NCBI GenBank assembly: GCA_030546905.1
Contig: JAUOPI010000022.1
Coordinates: 1 to 57,401 of the forward strand
DNA: 57,401 nucleotides
Direction: 5' to 3'
Source of the DNA: Granulosicoccaceae sp. 1_MG-2023
Lineage (GTDB): Bacteria; Pseudomonadota; Gammaproteobacteria; Granulosicoccales; Granulosicoccaceae
Shown here: positions 23,836 to 32,176 of the stretch, piece after piece
Numbering within the stretch: position 1 is the first letter of the stretch
How the letters are laid out: every line of letters begins with the position of its first letter
Notes under the pieces: generated by a model
The model's database searches: none
What the model was told of the DNA's origin: nothing
Seen by the model: the letters and a program-made list of their open reading frames with translations, nothing else
Program-made: the position numbers and the translations under genes

Positions 23836-24091
23836 TCACAGCACGGTTGCGTTCCACCAGTTCGCGGCCGATGCCCGGTACCTTGACCAGATCGTCAGCC
23901 GAGGCGAAGGGACCGTTAGCATCACGATAGCGGACAATGGCTTCGGCTTTGACCGGCCCGACACCGGACAAGGCGGAGGCCAGCACAGCCGCATCGGCCT
24001 TGTTGATATCGAGCTGCGCGGCAAACAGCGGCGTACAGCAACTGAGCAGCAGAGCAACAAGAAAGGCACGGGATAACAGAAGTGTTTTCAT
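23783..24091 (-). CDS. ComEA-like helix-hairpin-helix protein
   Basis: The 102-residue protein has a signal peptide (LVALLLSCCTPLFAAQ) and a ComEA-type double helix-hairpin-helix domain: LDINKADAAVLASALSGVG at 27-45 and LVKVPGIGRELVERN near residue 68. ComEA proteins bind double-stranded DNA in the periplasm during uptake. Short versions like this are widespread in gammaproteobacteria and may not all act in competence. AAGGA precedes the ATG. The C-terminal Ala/Gln/Thr tail lies within the 53-base antisense overlap with the thioredoxin-fold gene. Confidence 0.92.
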   Translation of the reverse strand: MKTLLLSRAFLVALLLSCCTPLFAAQLDINKADAAVLASALSGVGPVKAEAIVRYRDANGPFASADDLVKVPGIGRELVERNRAVIMAPGAEAQAQTPAAEQ

Positions 24092-24215
24092 AGCAAATCC
24101 TTTTGTTGGGTTTGAAGTGCGTCACACATCCGTTGTGACAGAATCGATACTGCCGCGTCCGGCCCCGCAGTGGAAGAGTGATCCGGCACACAGAATGTGA
24201 GCCGCTTCACAAAAC

Positions 24216-26822
24216 TCAGAAACCGTCCTCAAGCAGGGGCAGCTCAATCGTAATACAGGTCCCCTTGCCCTCGCCCTCACTGAAGGCGTAAACCCGTCCG
24301 CCGTGCTGGCTGATCACCCGCCCCACCAGCGCCAGCCCCAGCCCGGTTCCCTTATGAGATCGCTCGACCGAGGCATTGCGGCTGAAACGCTCGAAAACCC
24401 GCTCCAGCCGTGCCGGATCCATCCCCACGCCCTGATCCTGCACTCGGCAGACCAGAGTGCCGTCCTGCTGCAGGATCGTGATCTCCACTGAACTTTGATC
24501 GCCGCTGTACTTGAGCGCGTTGCCCACCACATTGCTCAAGGCGCGCTCAAGTAAGACCGCATGCCCCAGAACCCAGCTTTCCGCTTCTTCGTCTTCATGA
24601 ATCCGGATACGGATGCCGCGGGCAGCGGCCTGCGGCATGAGCTGATCCAGACAATTACTCACCACATTGTCGAACAGCACCGGTTCGAGTTCGTTCTGGT
24701 CGATATTGTCGGCCCGCGACATGGTCAGCAGATCGTCGATCATATCCAGACTCCGGGTGATATAAGCCTCGACACGCTCGAGATTGCGCACGTCCTCCCC
24801 CTCAAGCTTTTCCTTTTGCATGGACAACAGATAGGTCGACGAAATCAGCGGCGAGCGCAGATCGTGCGACAGGTACTCCATCATCTCGGCCCGGGTGCGC
24901 TGGGCTTCACGCATCACGCTGACATCGACAATACTGGCCATCACCAGCCGCTCGGCAAGCTGATCCCCGGTGGCCGAGAAACTGATGACTTTTTCGCTGC
25001 CGGCGGTGTCATAGTCGACCTGCCAGGGCCGGTTCTCGTACAACAGCCCGGCCAGTACCTCCGGTATTTCACGGCTTTCACGCTCGCCGGCCACACTGAT
25101 CAGAAAGTGCCGTAGTTGCACTTCGCTGTTAAGCAACTCAGGGAACATCTGATAGGCGCGGTCATTCATGCGCAGGAACTCGCCGGCTGCATTCCAGACC
25201 ACCAAACCGGCCGGACTGTCGTGGAAAATACTCTCAGCCAGTCCGCTCATGCGGCGCAGCTTGTTAAAGCGGGTGTTGAACTGCTGGGCGCGGATTTGCA
25301 AACGTTCTGCAAGATCGCTGCGTGAACGGGCGAGCTTGCGCTCCTGCACACGATCCAGACTGTCGACCAGCACCGTCAGCTGCGGCGCCAGCGCCGGCTC
25401 AAGAATATGCAGACCGATACTGAACGCATCGGGGCCGGCATAGTCACGCCAGTAGAAACTGCCGCGCTGCTGCCAGCCTGTGGCGCTGCCCGGATGGGGC
25501 GGCAATGCCGCCACATCACCTTCGCTGAAAAGCGTCCCGCGGCTGCGGAACACCCAGCCGGCCACAGGCAAGTGCTCCAGACTGGCATTGAGGAAATCCA
25601 CCAGCGAACGCGGCTCCTCATAGGTCGACTCGCGCAGCTCCTCGTCCATTTCACTGACTTCGTTCTGAATAAAGGAGCCGACGAACTCAAGACGGTGCCA
25701 GCTCCACAAAGCAAAGCTGGTCAACAGCGGCAGCGAGGCACTGAGCGGTGCGTACCAAAGCTGAAAATAGCGATAGGCAATAAAACTCACCAGGACCGGA
25801 ATCAGGGTGAAACCGACTGCCGCTGCCAGCCCGCCCGAAGGCGGCAGACGCATGTAGAGCAGCAGCAACACAGCCATCAGCACGGCCGGCACAGCATAGC
25901 TGAGAAGCGCCGGCGCACTGCCGACCATCAGCCCGTCACGCAGCGCGGAGAATACCGTGGCATGGATTTCCACACCGGGCATGGGCAGCTCGGTAGTGGA
26001 TACCGGGGTTGGGTGAATATCGCCGAGACCGACCGCCGTGACGCCGACAAACACGACCTTACCTGCCAGCTCGTCCTCCGCCGCTTCACCGTTCAGGAAA
26101 CGCGCCGCCGAAATCGTGGTAAAGGAGCCGCCCGGCCCGTAGAACGGCAGCAGGGTCCGGTAATCGGAGACCCAGCCGTACTGCATCGCGCCGGAGCTCA
26201 GGCGGTCACCGGGCAGCTGCTCCGGAGCCGTGCCAAGCAATTCATTCAGAGCCAGCCCGAAGGACGACCAGTGCGCGGACCTGAAACCGCTTTTCAGATC
26301 GATACGGCGCACCAGCCCGTCGGGGTCAAGGCGCATATAAACATGGCCCAGGTCATCGGCCACCATTGTGAGATCGGGAATCGGTAAGGTTTCGGGATTG
26401 ATTCTGCCGGCATTGAATTCGCCGGTCAGGATCGGCAGCAGGAGATTCGGCGTGCCCGACATAACCTGCGCCAGCAGCAGGTCGTTATCGCGCGACTCGT
26501 TATCGGCTTCCGTGTAGAGCACGTCCATGGCCAGCGTCGTCGCGCCGGCGTCCTGCAAACGGCTGACCAGCTGCGCCTGCAGATCCCGCGACCAGGGCCA
26601 GCGGCCGTACTGTTGCAGACTTTGCGAATCGATGGCGACGATCACCACGTCGTCCGGCGGCTCATGCGAAGCCAGCCGCACCCAGGTGTCATGCAGAAGG
26701 ATATCGGGCTTACCGGTCAGGCCACCCCATTCCAGGCCCAGCGCAATCAGCATCAGGAACAGGTAAATACCCAGAATGCTGAGCAGATTAATCCTGCGCA
26801 GATTGAATGACGCCAACCGCAT
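24216..26822 (-). CDS. CHASE2-domain sensor histidine kinase
   Basis: The 868-residue inner-membrane kinase has a first membrane helix at 12-32. An extracytoplasmic CHASE2 domain follows (33-300, with VIVAIDSQSLQQYGRWPWSR and FVGVTAVGLGDIHPTP). Further membrane segments lie at about 302-325, 332-350 and 360-375. A coiled linker and PAS-like domain (about 525-640) lead to the HisKA domain with His653 in YLSHDLRSPL. The ATPase domain shows NVVGNALKYS, DQGVGMD, FERFSR and GTGLGLALV. All catalytic boxes are intact. It is last in an operon with a response regulator and a LysM-FecR protein, so it should phosphorylate that regulator. The signal is unknown. Confidence 0.95.
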   Translation of the reverse strand: MRLASFNLRRINLLSILGIYLFLMLIALGLEWGGLTGKPDILLHDTWVRLASHEPPDDVVIVAIDSQSLQQYGRWPWSRDLQAQLVSRLQDAGATTLAMDVLYTEADNESRDNDLLLAQVMSGTPNLLLPILTGEFNAGRINPETLPIPDLTMVADDLGHVYMRLDPDGLVRRIDLKSGFRSAHWSSFGLALNELLGTAPEQLPGDRLSSGAMQYGWVSDYRTLLPFYGPGGSFTTISAARFLNGEAAEDELAGKVVFVGVTAVGLGDIHPTPVSTTELPMPGVEIHATVFSALRDGLMVGSAPALLSYAVPAVLMAVLLLLYMRLPPSGGLAAAVGFTLIPVLVSFIAYRYFQLWYAPLSASLPLLTSFALWSWHRLEFVGSFIQNEVSEMDEELRESTYEEPRSLVDFLNASLEHLPVAGWVFRSRGTLFSEGDVAALPPHPGSATGWQQRGSFYWRDYAGPDAFSIGLHILEPALAPQLTVLVDSLDRVQERKLARSRSDLAERLQIRAQQFNTRFNKLRRMSGLAESIFHDSPAGLVVWNAAGEFLRMNDRAYQMFPELLNSEVQLRHFLISVAGERESREIPEVLAGLLYENRPWQVDYDTAGSEKVISFSATGDQLAERLVMASIVDVSVMREAQRTRAEMMEYLSHDLRSPLISSTYLLSMQKEKLEGEDVRNLERVEAYITRSLDMIDDLLTMSRADNIDQNELEPVLFDNVVSNCLDQLMPQAAARGIRIRIHEDEEAESWVLGHAVLLERALSNVVGNALKYSGDQSSVEITILQQDGTLVCRVQDQGVGMDPARLERVFERFSRNASVERSHKGTGLGLALVGRVISQHGGRVYAFSEGEGKGTCITIELPLLEDGF

Positions 26823-26865
26823 GAGGCTTCCTTCGGTTATGGAGATGGAGCGTCAGGGGTCCGTT

Positions 26866-28209
26866 TCAGCGGCTTATGCGATAACTCTGACTGTAAGGAC
26901 TCACCCGCCGGTCGGGAAAGACGGCACGAACACGTGCCCAAACCGCGCCATCCGGAGGAATAGTGTATTGCGCGCCCTCGCCCGGCTGCACCTCTACCGG
27001 GAAAACTTCTGTAAACGTTTCATCCGTGGCGATCTGCAGCTCGTAGCTCCGGGCGCCGTTGACCCCCTGCGAGAGGGTAAAAATGGCCAGATCCTGATCG
27101 CGACCGGCACTCAAGCCCGGTACCGGCGCCTGACTCCGGACGCCAGCCACCACCACCGGCGCCACCGCGACGGCACCTTTCAGACCGTGGATATCGAGCG
27201 CCCGCACTCTCACGAAATACTGACCGGCGGGCACATCCGCCGGCGTATAGGTCGCCGCAGTGACTTTCGCCGCATGAACCGTTTGCAGGCCGGCCTGATC
27301 CTGCGACAGCGTGACTTCGTAGGACTCAGCCAGTGGCACAGGCCACCAGCGCAGCTCATCGCCCACAGCCAGACGCGGGCCGGGTTGTCTGATCAACGGC
27401 GCCGGCAGCAGTGCCTGCGGCGTGCCCGGTGCCTGGCCTTTTTCGGTAATCACACCGAAGCCGGTTTCGACCGGCACGCTCTGGCCTGCCGCGGTGACAT
27501 CGATCACGCCTTCGGTGACACCGGCCGCGGCACGGTCCGCACCGGCGCTGACGTCGAATACGGTGCCGCGTACCGCCGCCGAACCGGTCGGGGTATCAAT
27601 GCGGAAAAATGTCGGCTGCCCGTCGCGGGATTTCACGCGCGACTGCACATCGCCTTTTTCACTGTACAGTTCGATCACACAGGTCTCGGCCTGCTCGGTG
27701 CATTCAACGTCGACAATCAGAATATGGCTGCCGGGCTGCACATTGATCACAGAGCCTGAGGAAAACTCGACACTGGCAAAGCCGTTCCGCCCGGTCAGGA
27801 GTTCATCGCCGACCCGGACCTGCTCGCCGCGCGTGAGTCTGACCGGGGTACGGGCCCGTGCGGGCTTACGCTGCACATCGCCTTTAACAAACAAGACCAC
27901 GGCCGTTTCCGGCGAACGCGTATAGGGTACGGGGATGCGCAGGGACTGACCGGCCTTCAGCCGGGTCGGATCGAGTATGCCGTTGTGCTCGGCCACCGCC
28001 GGCCAGTAAGCAGAACTGCCGAGTTCTCTTTCCACCACCTGGGAGAGCGTCTCGCCGGGACGGATCTGAATCACGCGGTCACTACGCAACAAAGGCGCGG
28101 CAGCGGCGCTTTGCACCAGCAGTCCTGAGACCAGCAGACAAACCAGCACACGCCGCATGCGGGAGCAGGCGGATACAGCAAACAAGGCGGCAAACTGCGA
28201 CAGGCTCAT
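26866..28209 (-). CDS. Exported LysM-FecR domain protein
   Basis: The 447-residue protein has a signal sequence near residues 18-37 (RRVLVCLLVSGLLVQSAAA). A LysM domain (46-92, IQIRPGETLSQVVEREL) should bind peptidoglycan. A FecR domain (about 115-260) follows, with TPTGSAAVRGTVFDV. The last part is one or two fibronectin-like segments (about 280-447). Classical FecR passes iron signals to a sigma factor; this LysM-FecR form usually pairs with CHASE2 proteins, as it does here. I infer that it senses the envelope and touches the CHASE2 kinase in the periplasm. The GTG/ATG choice is uncertain: an internal ATG at 28158 begins just at the signal sequence. Confidence 0.92.
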   Translation of the reverse strand: MSLSQFAALFAVSACSRMRRVLVCLLVSGLLVQSAAAAPLLRSDRVIQIRPGETLSQVVERELGSSAYWPAVAEHNGILDPTRLKAGQSLRIPVPYTRSPETAVVLFVKGDVQRKPARARTPVRLTRGEQVRVGDELLTGRNGFASVEFSSGSVINVQPGSHILIVDVECTEQAETCVIELYSEKGDVQSRVKSRDGQPTFFRIDTPTGSAAVRGTVFDVSAGADRAAAGVTEGVIDVTAAGQSVPVETGFGVITEKGQAPGTPQALLPAPLIRQPGPRLAVGDELRWWPVPLAESYEVTLSQDQAGLQTVHAAKVTAATYTPADVPAGQYFVRVRALDIHGLKGAVAVAPVVVAGVRSQAPVPGLSAGRDQDLAIFTLSQGVNGARSYELQIATDETFTEVFPVEVQPGEGAQYTIPPDGAVWARVRAVFPDRRVSPYSQSYRISR

Positions 28210-28236
28210 GGCTGAGGTCAGTGACGCACGCGCGGC

Positions 28237-28938
28237 TTAGTGAGAGACATATTCATCGAGACGGTAACCGTGCTGATAAATCGATGTCAGCTTCCAGCGC
28301 CCGCTGGAAGACAGTTGGAGCTTTTTACGCAGACGACTGGCGTGCGTATCCACGGTGCGGGTATTCAGCTCCGCAGACGTGCCCCAGACATTGCTGAGCA
28401 ATTGCTGACGCGACAAAACGCGGCCGCGATTGCGGAACATAAACAGGGCCAGTTCGTATTCTTTTTCGGTCAGGCGCACCGGCTGCCCCTGATAGCGGAC
28501 CTGACGGTTGCCTGTATCGAAGATATAGGGTTCGAATTCCAGCAGCTCGGACTCGGGCTGCGCGCGGCGGGCCAGCGCTTTCAGGCGCGCCAGCACTTCT
28601 TTCTCGCGCACCGGCTTGACCAGATAATCGTCAGCCCCGGCTTCGAGCGCGGTGACTATGTCCTCTTCCGCCTCACGGGCTGTGACAAAAATCACAGGCA
28701 CATCACAGCTGGCGTCCCGCCGCAGCCACTTCAGCACCTCCAGACCGGTGCCGTCCTGCAGCCCCCAGTCCAGCGCAATCACGTCGACCGGCGCTTTGCG
28801 GAAGGCATCCTTAAAAGCGCCTATGGTCGCGAAAACCTCGCAGTGATGGCCGGCGTTGACGATCCAGGAACTCATCCGTTCGGCCTGATCGCTTTCGTCT
28901 TCTAAAACCACCACCCGAAGCATTTGCCCATCACCCAT
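28237..28938 (-). CDS. OmpR/PhoB-type response regulator
   Basis: The 233-residue regulator has a receiver domain with acidic pocket EDE near residue 13, phosphoacceptor Asp57 in ALDWGLQDG, Thr in VIFVTARE and Lys in YLVKPV. A winged-helix DNA-binding domain (about 130-228) ends with SIYQHGYRLD. AAGGAG lies 5 bases before the ATG at 28938, which fixes the start; an upstream in-frame ATG at 28953 would sit inside that site. It is the first gene of the regulator/LysM-FecR/CHASE2 kinase operon, with 27- and 43-base gaps. Targets are unknown; the inverted repeat in its own promoter suggests autoregulation. Confidence 0.95.
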   Translation of the reverse strand: MGDGQMLRVVVLEDESDQAERMSSWIVNAGHHCEVFATIGAFKDAFRKAPVDVIALDWGLQDGTGLEVLKWLRRDASCDVPVIFVTAREAEEDIVTALEAGADDYLVKPVREKEVLARLKALARRAQPESELLEFEPYIFDTGNRQVRYQGQPVRLTEKEYELALFMFRNRGRVLSRQQLLSNVWGTSAELNTRTVDTHASRLRKKLQLSSSGRWKLTSIYQHGYRLDEYVSH

Positions 28939-28989
28939 ATCTTCTCCTTGCAACGCTCTCTTGCCCGATGACGGACCAGCGTCGATAAA

Positions 28990-29025
28990 CCTTGATTACC
29001 GAAGTCTATTCGCCTCTGATCAAGG
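28990..29025 (-). promoter_or_regulatory. Promoter and inverted repeat of the response-regulator operon
   Basis: TTGATC at 29023-29018 and GGTAAT at 29000-28995 are 17 bases apart on the minus strand; the predicted start is near 28988. CCTTGAT (28990-28996) and ATCAAGG (29019-29025) form an inverted repeat that covers both promoter elements. Confidence 0.45.
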
Positions 29026-29068
29026 CCAGAGATTAACTACAAACAGCCCGACAAGTATAACAACTTTA

Positions 29069-29087
29069 CCCTGCGGTTCTAGCAGGG
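29069..29087 (-). terminator. Weak terminator-like hairpin after the deoxynucleoside kinase
   Basis: CCCTGC/GCAGGG with a 7-base loop, followed on the minus strand by TAAAGTTGTTATA. The T content is modest. Confidence 0.35.
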
Positions 29088-29088
29088 C

Positions 29089-29724
29089 TTAGGCCGGCAA
29101 GGGATTGAGAAAATGCCGGCCGGCCGTAATCTGACCAATCTGCGCCAGCAGGTTCTCGAAATCACGGTTATTCTCTGCAAAATTAATCTCGTCGGCATTT
29201 ACAATCAGTAAAGGCGACGCCGTGTAGTTGTAGAAAAAGGTCGAGTAGGCATCGGCCAGACGCTGCAGATAGCCGCTGGCCATGGACTGCTCAAACTGCA
29301 GGCCGCGGTGATGAATCCGGCCCAGCAAGGTTGGCGTGTCAGCCTGCAGATAGATCACCAGGTCAGGCCCTTCAGGCAAGCCTTCGGTGAGTTTGTCATG
29401 CACACGCTGATAGAGCCAGAACTCGTTATCGTCCAGCGTCAACGAGGCGAACAGCGGGTCCTTGTCGATCAGAAAGTCGCAGATCACCGGTTGTGTTTCG
29501 CGCTGCAGTGCCAGTTCGCCGAGGGTGTCAATGCGGCGCACCAGAAAATCCAGCTGCGTCTGAAAGGCGAAAGCCCCGGATTGTTTGTAAAAATCCTCCA
29601 GAAACGGATTCTGCTCTTCCGGATCCCGCACCAGACTGGCCCCGGTGGCTTCGGCAATACGGCGCGCCAACGTCGTTTTGCCCACCCCGATGGGCCCTTC
29701 GATCGCGATAAACTTCTCGCTCAT
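29089..29724 (-). CDS. Deoxynucleoside kinase family protein
   Basis: The 211-residue enzyme belongs to the deoxyadenosine/deoxyguanosine kinase (dNK) family, which phosphorylates salvaged deoxynucleosides with ATP. The P-loop GPIGVGKTT is at residues 10-18; RDPEEQNPFLEDFY supplies the substrate pocket. FLIDKDPLFASLTL and a basic LID segment (GRIHHRGLQFEQ) also fit. Substrate preference cannot be read from sequence. The ATG overlaps the folK stop (TAATG), and pcnB-folK-dNK is a recurring gammaproteobacterial order. Confidence 0.93.
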   Translation of the reverse strand: MSEKFIAIEGPIGVGKTTLARRIAEATGASLVRDPEEQNPFLEDFYKQSGAFAFQTQLDFLVRRIDTLGELALQRETQPVICDFLIDKDPLFASLTLDDNEFWLYQRVHDKLTEGLPEGPDLVIYLQADTPTLLGRIHHRGLQFEQSMASGYLQRLADAYSTFFYNYTASPLLIVNADEINFAENNRDFENLLAQIGQITAGRHFLNPLPA

Positions 29725-30221
29725 TACGCTATTTTCTCCGGAATTGATCGGTTGTCCGGCAAGGCTGCCAGCAGTTCCCGTACGCTACCGCGGCCGGGAA
29801 TCTCTAAATCGGGCGCAATCTCCGCCAACGGATACAGCACAAAGTCACGCTCGTGCATCGCGTAATGCGGCACGGTCAGGCGCGCGTCGCTGATCCGCCG
29901 TTCGCCGAAAAGCAGTATATCCAGATCCAGCACCCGTGCCGACCAGCGCTCTGCCCCGCGGCGGCGGCCGGCCGCCGTCTCCAGCGCCTGCAAAGCATCA
30001 AGCAGTGCCAGCGGCGTACCTGCCCAGCGCCCGCACAAGACCGCATTGAGGTAATCCGGTTGGCCCGGCGGCCCCAAAGGTTCAGTACGGTAAAGCGAGG
30101 ATTGCGCGACAAGACTGAAGCCGTCCAGCGCGGCGATGGCGGCGATGGCGTTTCGCAATTGTGCCTGCGGCTCACCGAGATTGGCACCGAGGGCGATATA
30201 AACGGGGGTGGCAGCAGACAC
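29724..30221 (-). CDS. folK: 6-hydroxymethyl-7,8-dihydropterin pyrophosphokinase
   Basis: The 165-residue folate enzyme transfers pyrophosphate from ATP to 6-hydroxymethyl-dihydropterin. Family motifs are present in order: YIALGANLGEP near residue 8, SLYRTEPLGPPGQPDYLNAV near 42, RWSARVLDLDILLFG near 91 (Mg-binding aspartates) and VPHYAMHERDFVLYPLAEI near 115. It lies 83 bases after pcnB and overlaps the kinase gene by one base. Confidence 0.96.
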   Translation of the reverse strand: MSAATPVYIALGANLGEPQAQLRNAIAAIAALDGFSLVAQSSLYRTEPLGPPGQPDYLNAVLCGRWAGTPLALLDALQALETAAGRRRGAERWSARVLDLDILLFGERRISDARLTVPHYAMHERDFVLYPLAEIAPDLEIPGRGSVRELLAALPDNRSIPEKIA

Positions 30222-30304
30222 AGTCAGGCTTCAGCGATTAAAGCTCGGGACTATAAAGAGGAGCATCGAAAAATCAAGCAGCACGCGGAACGCCGCCGCG
30301 GCAC

Positions 30305-31540
30305 TCAGGCGCCTGTATTTTCCTGATTGTTGCGCGTGCGACGCGGCTTGCGCGTACGGGTACGCTTCTTCTCGGGGCGCACCACCTCGTGCGGATGGGT
30401 CTGCTGGATATCAGTCCACCAGTCAGCACGCTCTTTGAGCTCGGGGCTGACGCCGGCACGCAGGCACAGGAAATCATAGCCGGCACGGAAACGCGGTCCG
30501 CTCAGCAGACGCAGTGCGCGCTTGCCGATATAGCATTCCAGGCGCGGCTGCATGGCCCAGATCTCACGGGTCGGAATCGAAAACCGCTTCGGCAGCGAGG
30601 TGTATTGCAACTGCTCGGCCAGCGCCTCGTCAGCGGCCATAAGCACGGCCGGCACCGGCGGCTCCTCAGCCACATACTGCATGGCCAGCTCGCGGGTTTT
30701 GGGCCACAGCATCACGGCATACAGAAACGCCGGCGTGACCGGCTTGCCGGAGAGAATCCGCTCGTCGGTATTGGCCAGCGCACGGGAGACGAAGGTTTCG
30801 AACTTGTCGTCGCCGGCTTTCAGCGCACGGTCGGCGGCGGGAAACAGGTATTGCAGCAGATCAAATTCCCGCAGGCGGTCGAAACTGGCGCAGGCGTGAC
30901 CACTGTGGAACAGCTTCAGCACTTCTTCGAACAGACGTGCCGGGGGAATTTCGCGCAGCAGCCGGCCTTTTTCAGCCATCGCCTCACGGGTGGCCTGATC
31001 GACCTGAAAACCGAGCTTGGCACTGAAGCGCGCAGCACGCAGCGCCCGCACCGGATCCTCGGCACAACGGACCGCCGATTCGCCGATCATACGCAGGGTT
31101 TTGCTCTGCATATCCTGCATGGCGCCGCAGTAGTCGATAACCGTACGATCCTGCGCGTTGTAGTACAGCGCATTGATGGTGAAGTCCCGGCGGATGGCGT
31201 CGTCCTCGACCGTACCGAAGACGTTGTCACGCAGAATACGTCCGCTCTCTTCTTCGGTTTCACCACCCTCACCCTGTTCGTGGTGAGCGCGGAAGGTCGC
31301 GACCTCGATCACTTCACGTCCGAACAGGATATGCGCCAGACGGAAGCGGCGGCCGATCAGGCGGCAATTGCGGAACAATTCCCGAATCTGATCCGGACTT
31401 GCGCTTGTCGAGATGTCGAAATCTTTTGGCTCTTGCCCGAGCAACAGGTCACGCACACCACCGCCTACAAGGTAGGCTTCAAAACCTGCCTTGTTCAGGG
31501 TATCCAGAACTGTTAGGGCATTCCCGCTGATCTTCTGCAC
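30305..31540 (-). CDS. pcnB: Poly(A) polymerase I
   Basis: The enzyme adds poly(A) tails that mark RNAs for decay. The nucleotidyltransferase signature LVGGGVRDLLLG and catalytic aspartates in KDFDISTSA are near the N-terminus; RRDFTINALYYN and the basic C-terminal tail (KKRTRTRKPRRTRNN) complete the family pattern. The called start is GTG at 31540 with AGGA 5 bases upstream, giving 411 residues. However, the frame stays open upstream to a stop near 31601. It encodes VVPYDEHRIDVQKIS, which aligns with the E. coli PcnB N-terminus. The true start may therefore be a non-AUG codon upstream, for example CTG at 31585. E. coli pcnB is known to use AUU. Confidence 0.95.
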   Translation of the reverse strand: MQKISGNALTVLDTLNKAGFEAYLVGGGVRDLLLGQEPKDFDISTSASPDQIRELFRNCRLIGRRFRLAHILFGREVIEVATFRAHHEQGEGGETEEESGRILRDNVFGTVEDDAIRRDFTINALYYNAQDRTVIDYCGAMQDMQSKTLRMIGESAVRCAEDPVRALRAARFSAKLGFQVDQATREAMAEKGRLLREIPPARLFEEVLKLFHSGHACASFDRLREFDLLQYLFPAADRALKAGDDKFETFVSRALANTDERILSGKPVTPAFLYAVMLWPKTRELAMQYVAEEPPVPAVLMAADEALAEQLQYTSLPKRFSIPTREIWAMQPRLECYIGKRALRLLSGPRFRAGYDFLCLRAGVSPELKERADWWTDIQQTHPHEVVRPEKKRTRTRKPRRTRNNQENTGA

Positions 31541-31688
31541 GTCAATCCTGTGCTCGTCATACGGGACGACATTCGGACTATTCAGTGTCTCGCTCTCTTT
31601 TTAATTTCGTGTGTGGGTGGCGAACAACTTATGCCGAAATATTGAACACGTTGTATGTATCCAATTGAAAGTAGCATCTGTAATTAAA

Positions 31689-31734
31689 GTCAACAAACGT
31701 CACAATGTATAGTTTTGTCGACTTTTGTCACAAT
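31689..31734. repeat. Two direct repeats flanking the pcnB promoter
   Basis: GTC(A/G)AC-NNNN-GTCACAAT occurs at 31689-31706 and 31717-31734, offset by 28 bases. The arms agree at 13 of 14 positions and the 4-base centres differ, as in protein-binding sites. One copy covers the -35 and the other the transcription start. Confidence 0.6.
31706..31733 (-). promoter_or_regulatory. Promoter of pcnB-folK-dNK
   Basis: TTGTGA at 31733-31728 and TATACA at 31711-31706 with a 16-base spacer on the minus strand. The predicted start near 31699 gives a leader of about 115-160 bases, AT-rich, depending on the pcnB start codon. Confidence 0.5.
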
Positions 31735-31738
31735 TGTC

Positions 31739-32176
31739 TCACCACTCTTCTTTTAGTTTGTTTAACTGGCGTCGCTGTTTCTTGCTCGGCCGGCCCTCTC
31801 CCCGGATGCCACGTTCCAGTAAACGGACATCACGTAAACTTTCTGCCAGAGTTTCACGTCGCTCACGGCTTTCATCACTTTCGCTGTACAGCGTCTGCGC
31901 GACGCTCGCCGGGCCGCGCTTATCGCTCAGCCCCAACACCGTCACTTCGAACACATAATCGCCCTTGCTGATGCGCAAAACCGTGCCGGTTTTGATGGTC
32001 CGTGACGCTTTACAGCGTTGTCCGTCGGCCAGCACTTTACCACCACTGACCGCTTCGCTGGCCAGGGAGCGGGTTTTAAAGAAACGCGCCGCCCAAAGCC
32101 ATTTATCAATCCGCACCCCGGCATTGTCGGCAAGAGCTGTTTTATCTTGTTGTTTTTGCTTATTTATCCTGCTCAA
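31739..32176 (-). CDS. hslR: Heat-shock protein 15 (S4-domain RNA-binding)
   Basis: The 145-residue protein has an S4 RNA-binding domain (about 21-70: VRIDKWLWAARFFKTRSLA, then GGKVLADGQRCKAS) and a basic C-terminal tail (GRPSKKQRRQLNKLK). Hsp15 binds 50S subunits that carry stalled nascent chains and helps recycle them. It is the last gene of an overlapping operon behind arsS and two glycosyltransferases, sharing 4 bases (ATGA) with the preceding gene. That is an odd company for a ribosome-recycling factor. Confidence 0.93.
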   Translation of the reverse strand: MSRINKQKQQDKTALADNAGVRIDKWLWAARFFKTRSLASEAVSGGKVLADGQRCKASRTIKTGTVLRISKGDYVFEVTVLGLSDKRGPASVAQTLYSESDESRERRETLAESLRDVRLLERGIRGEGRPSKKQRRQLNKLKEEW

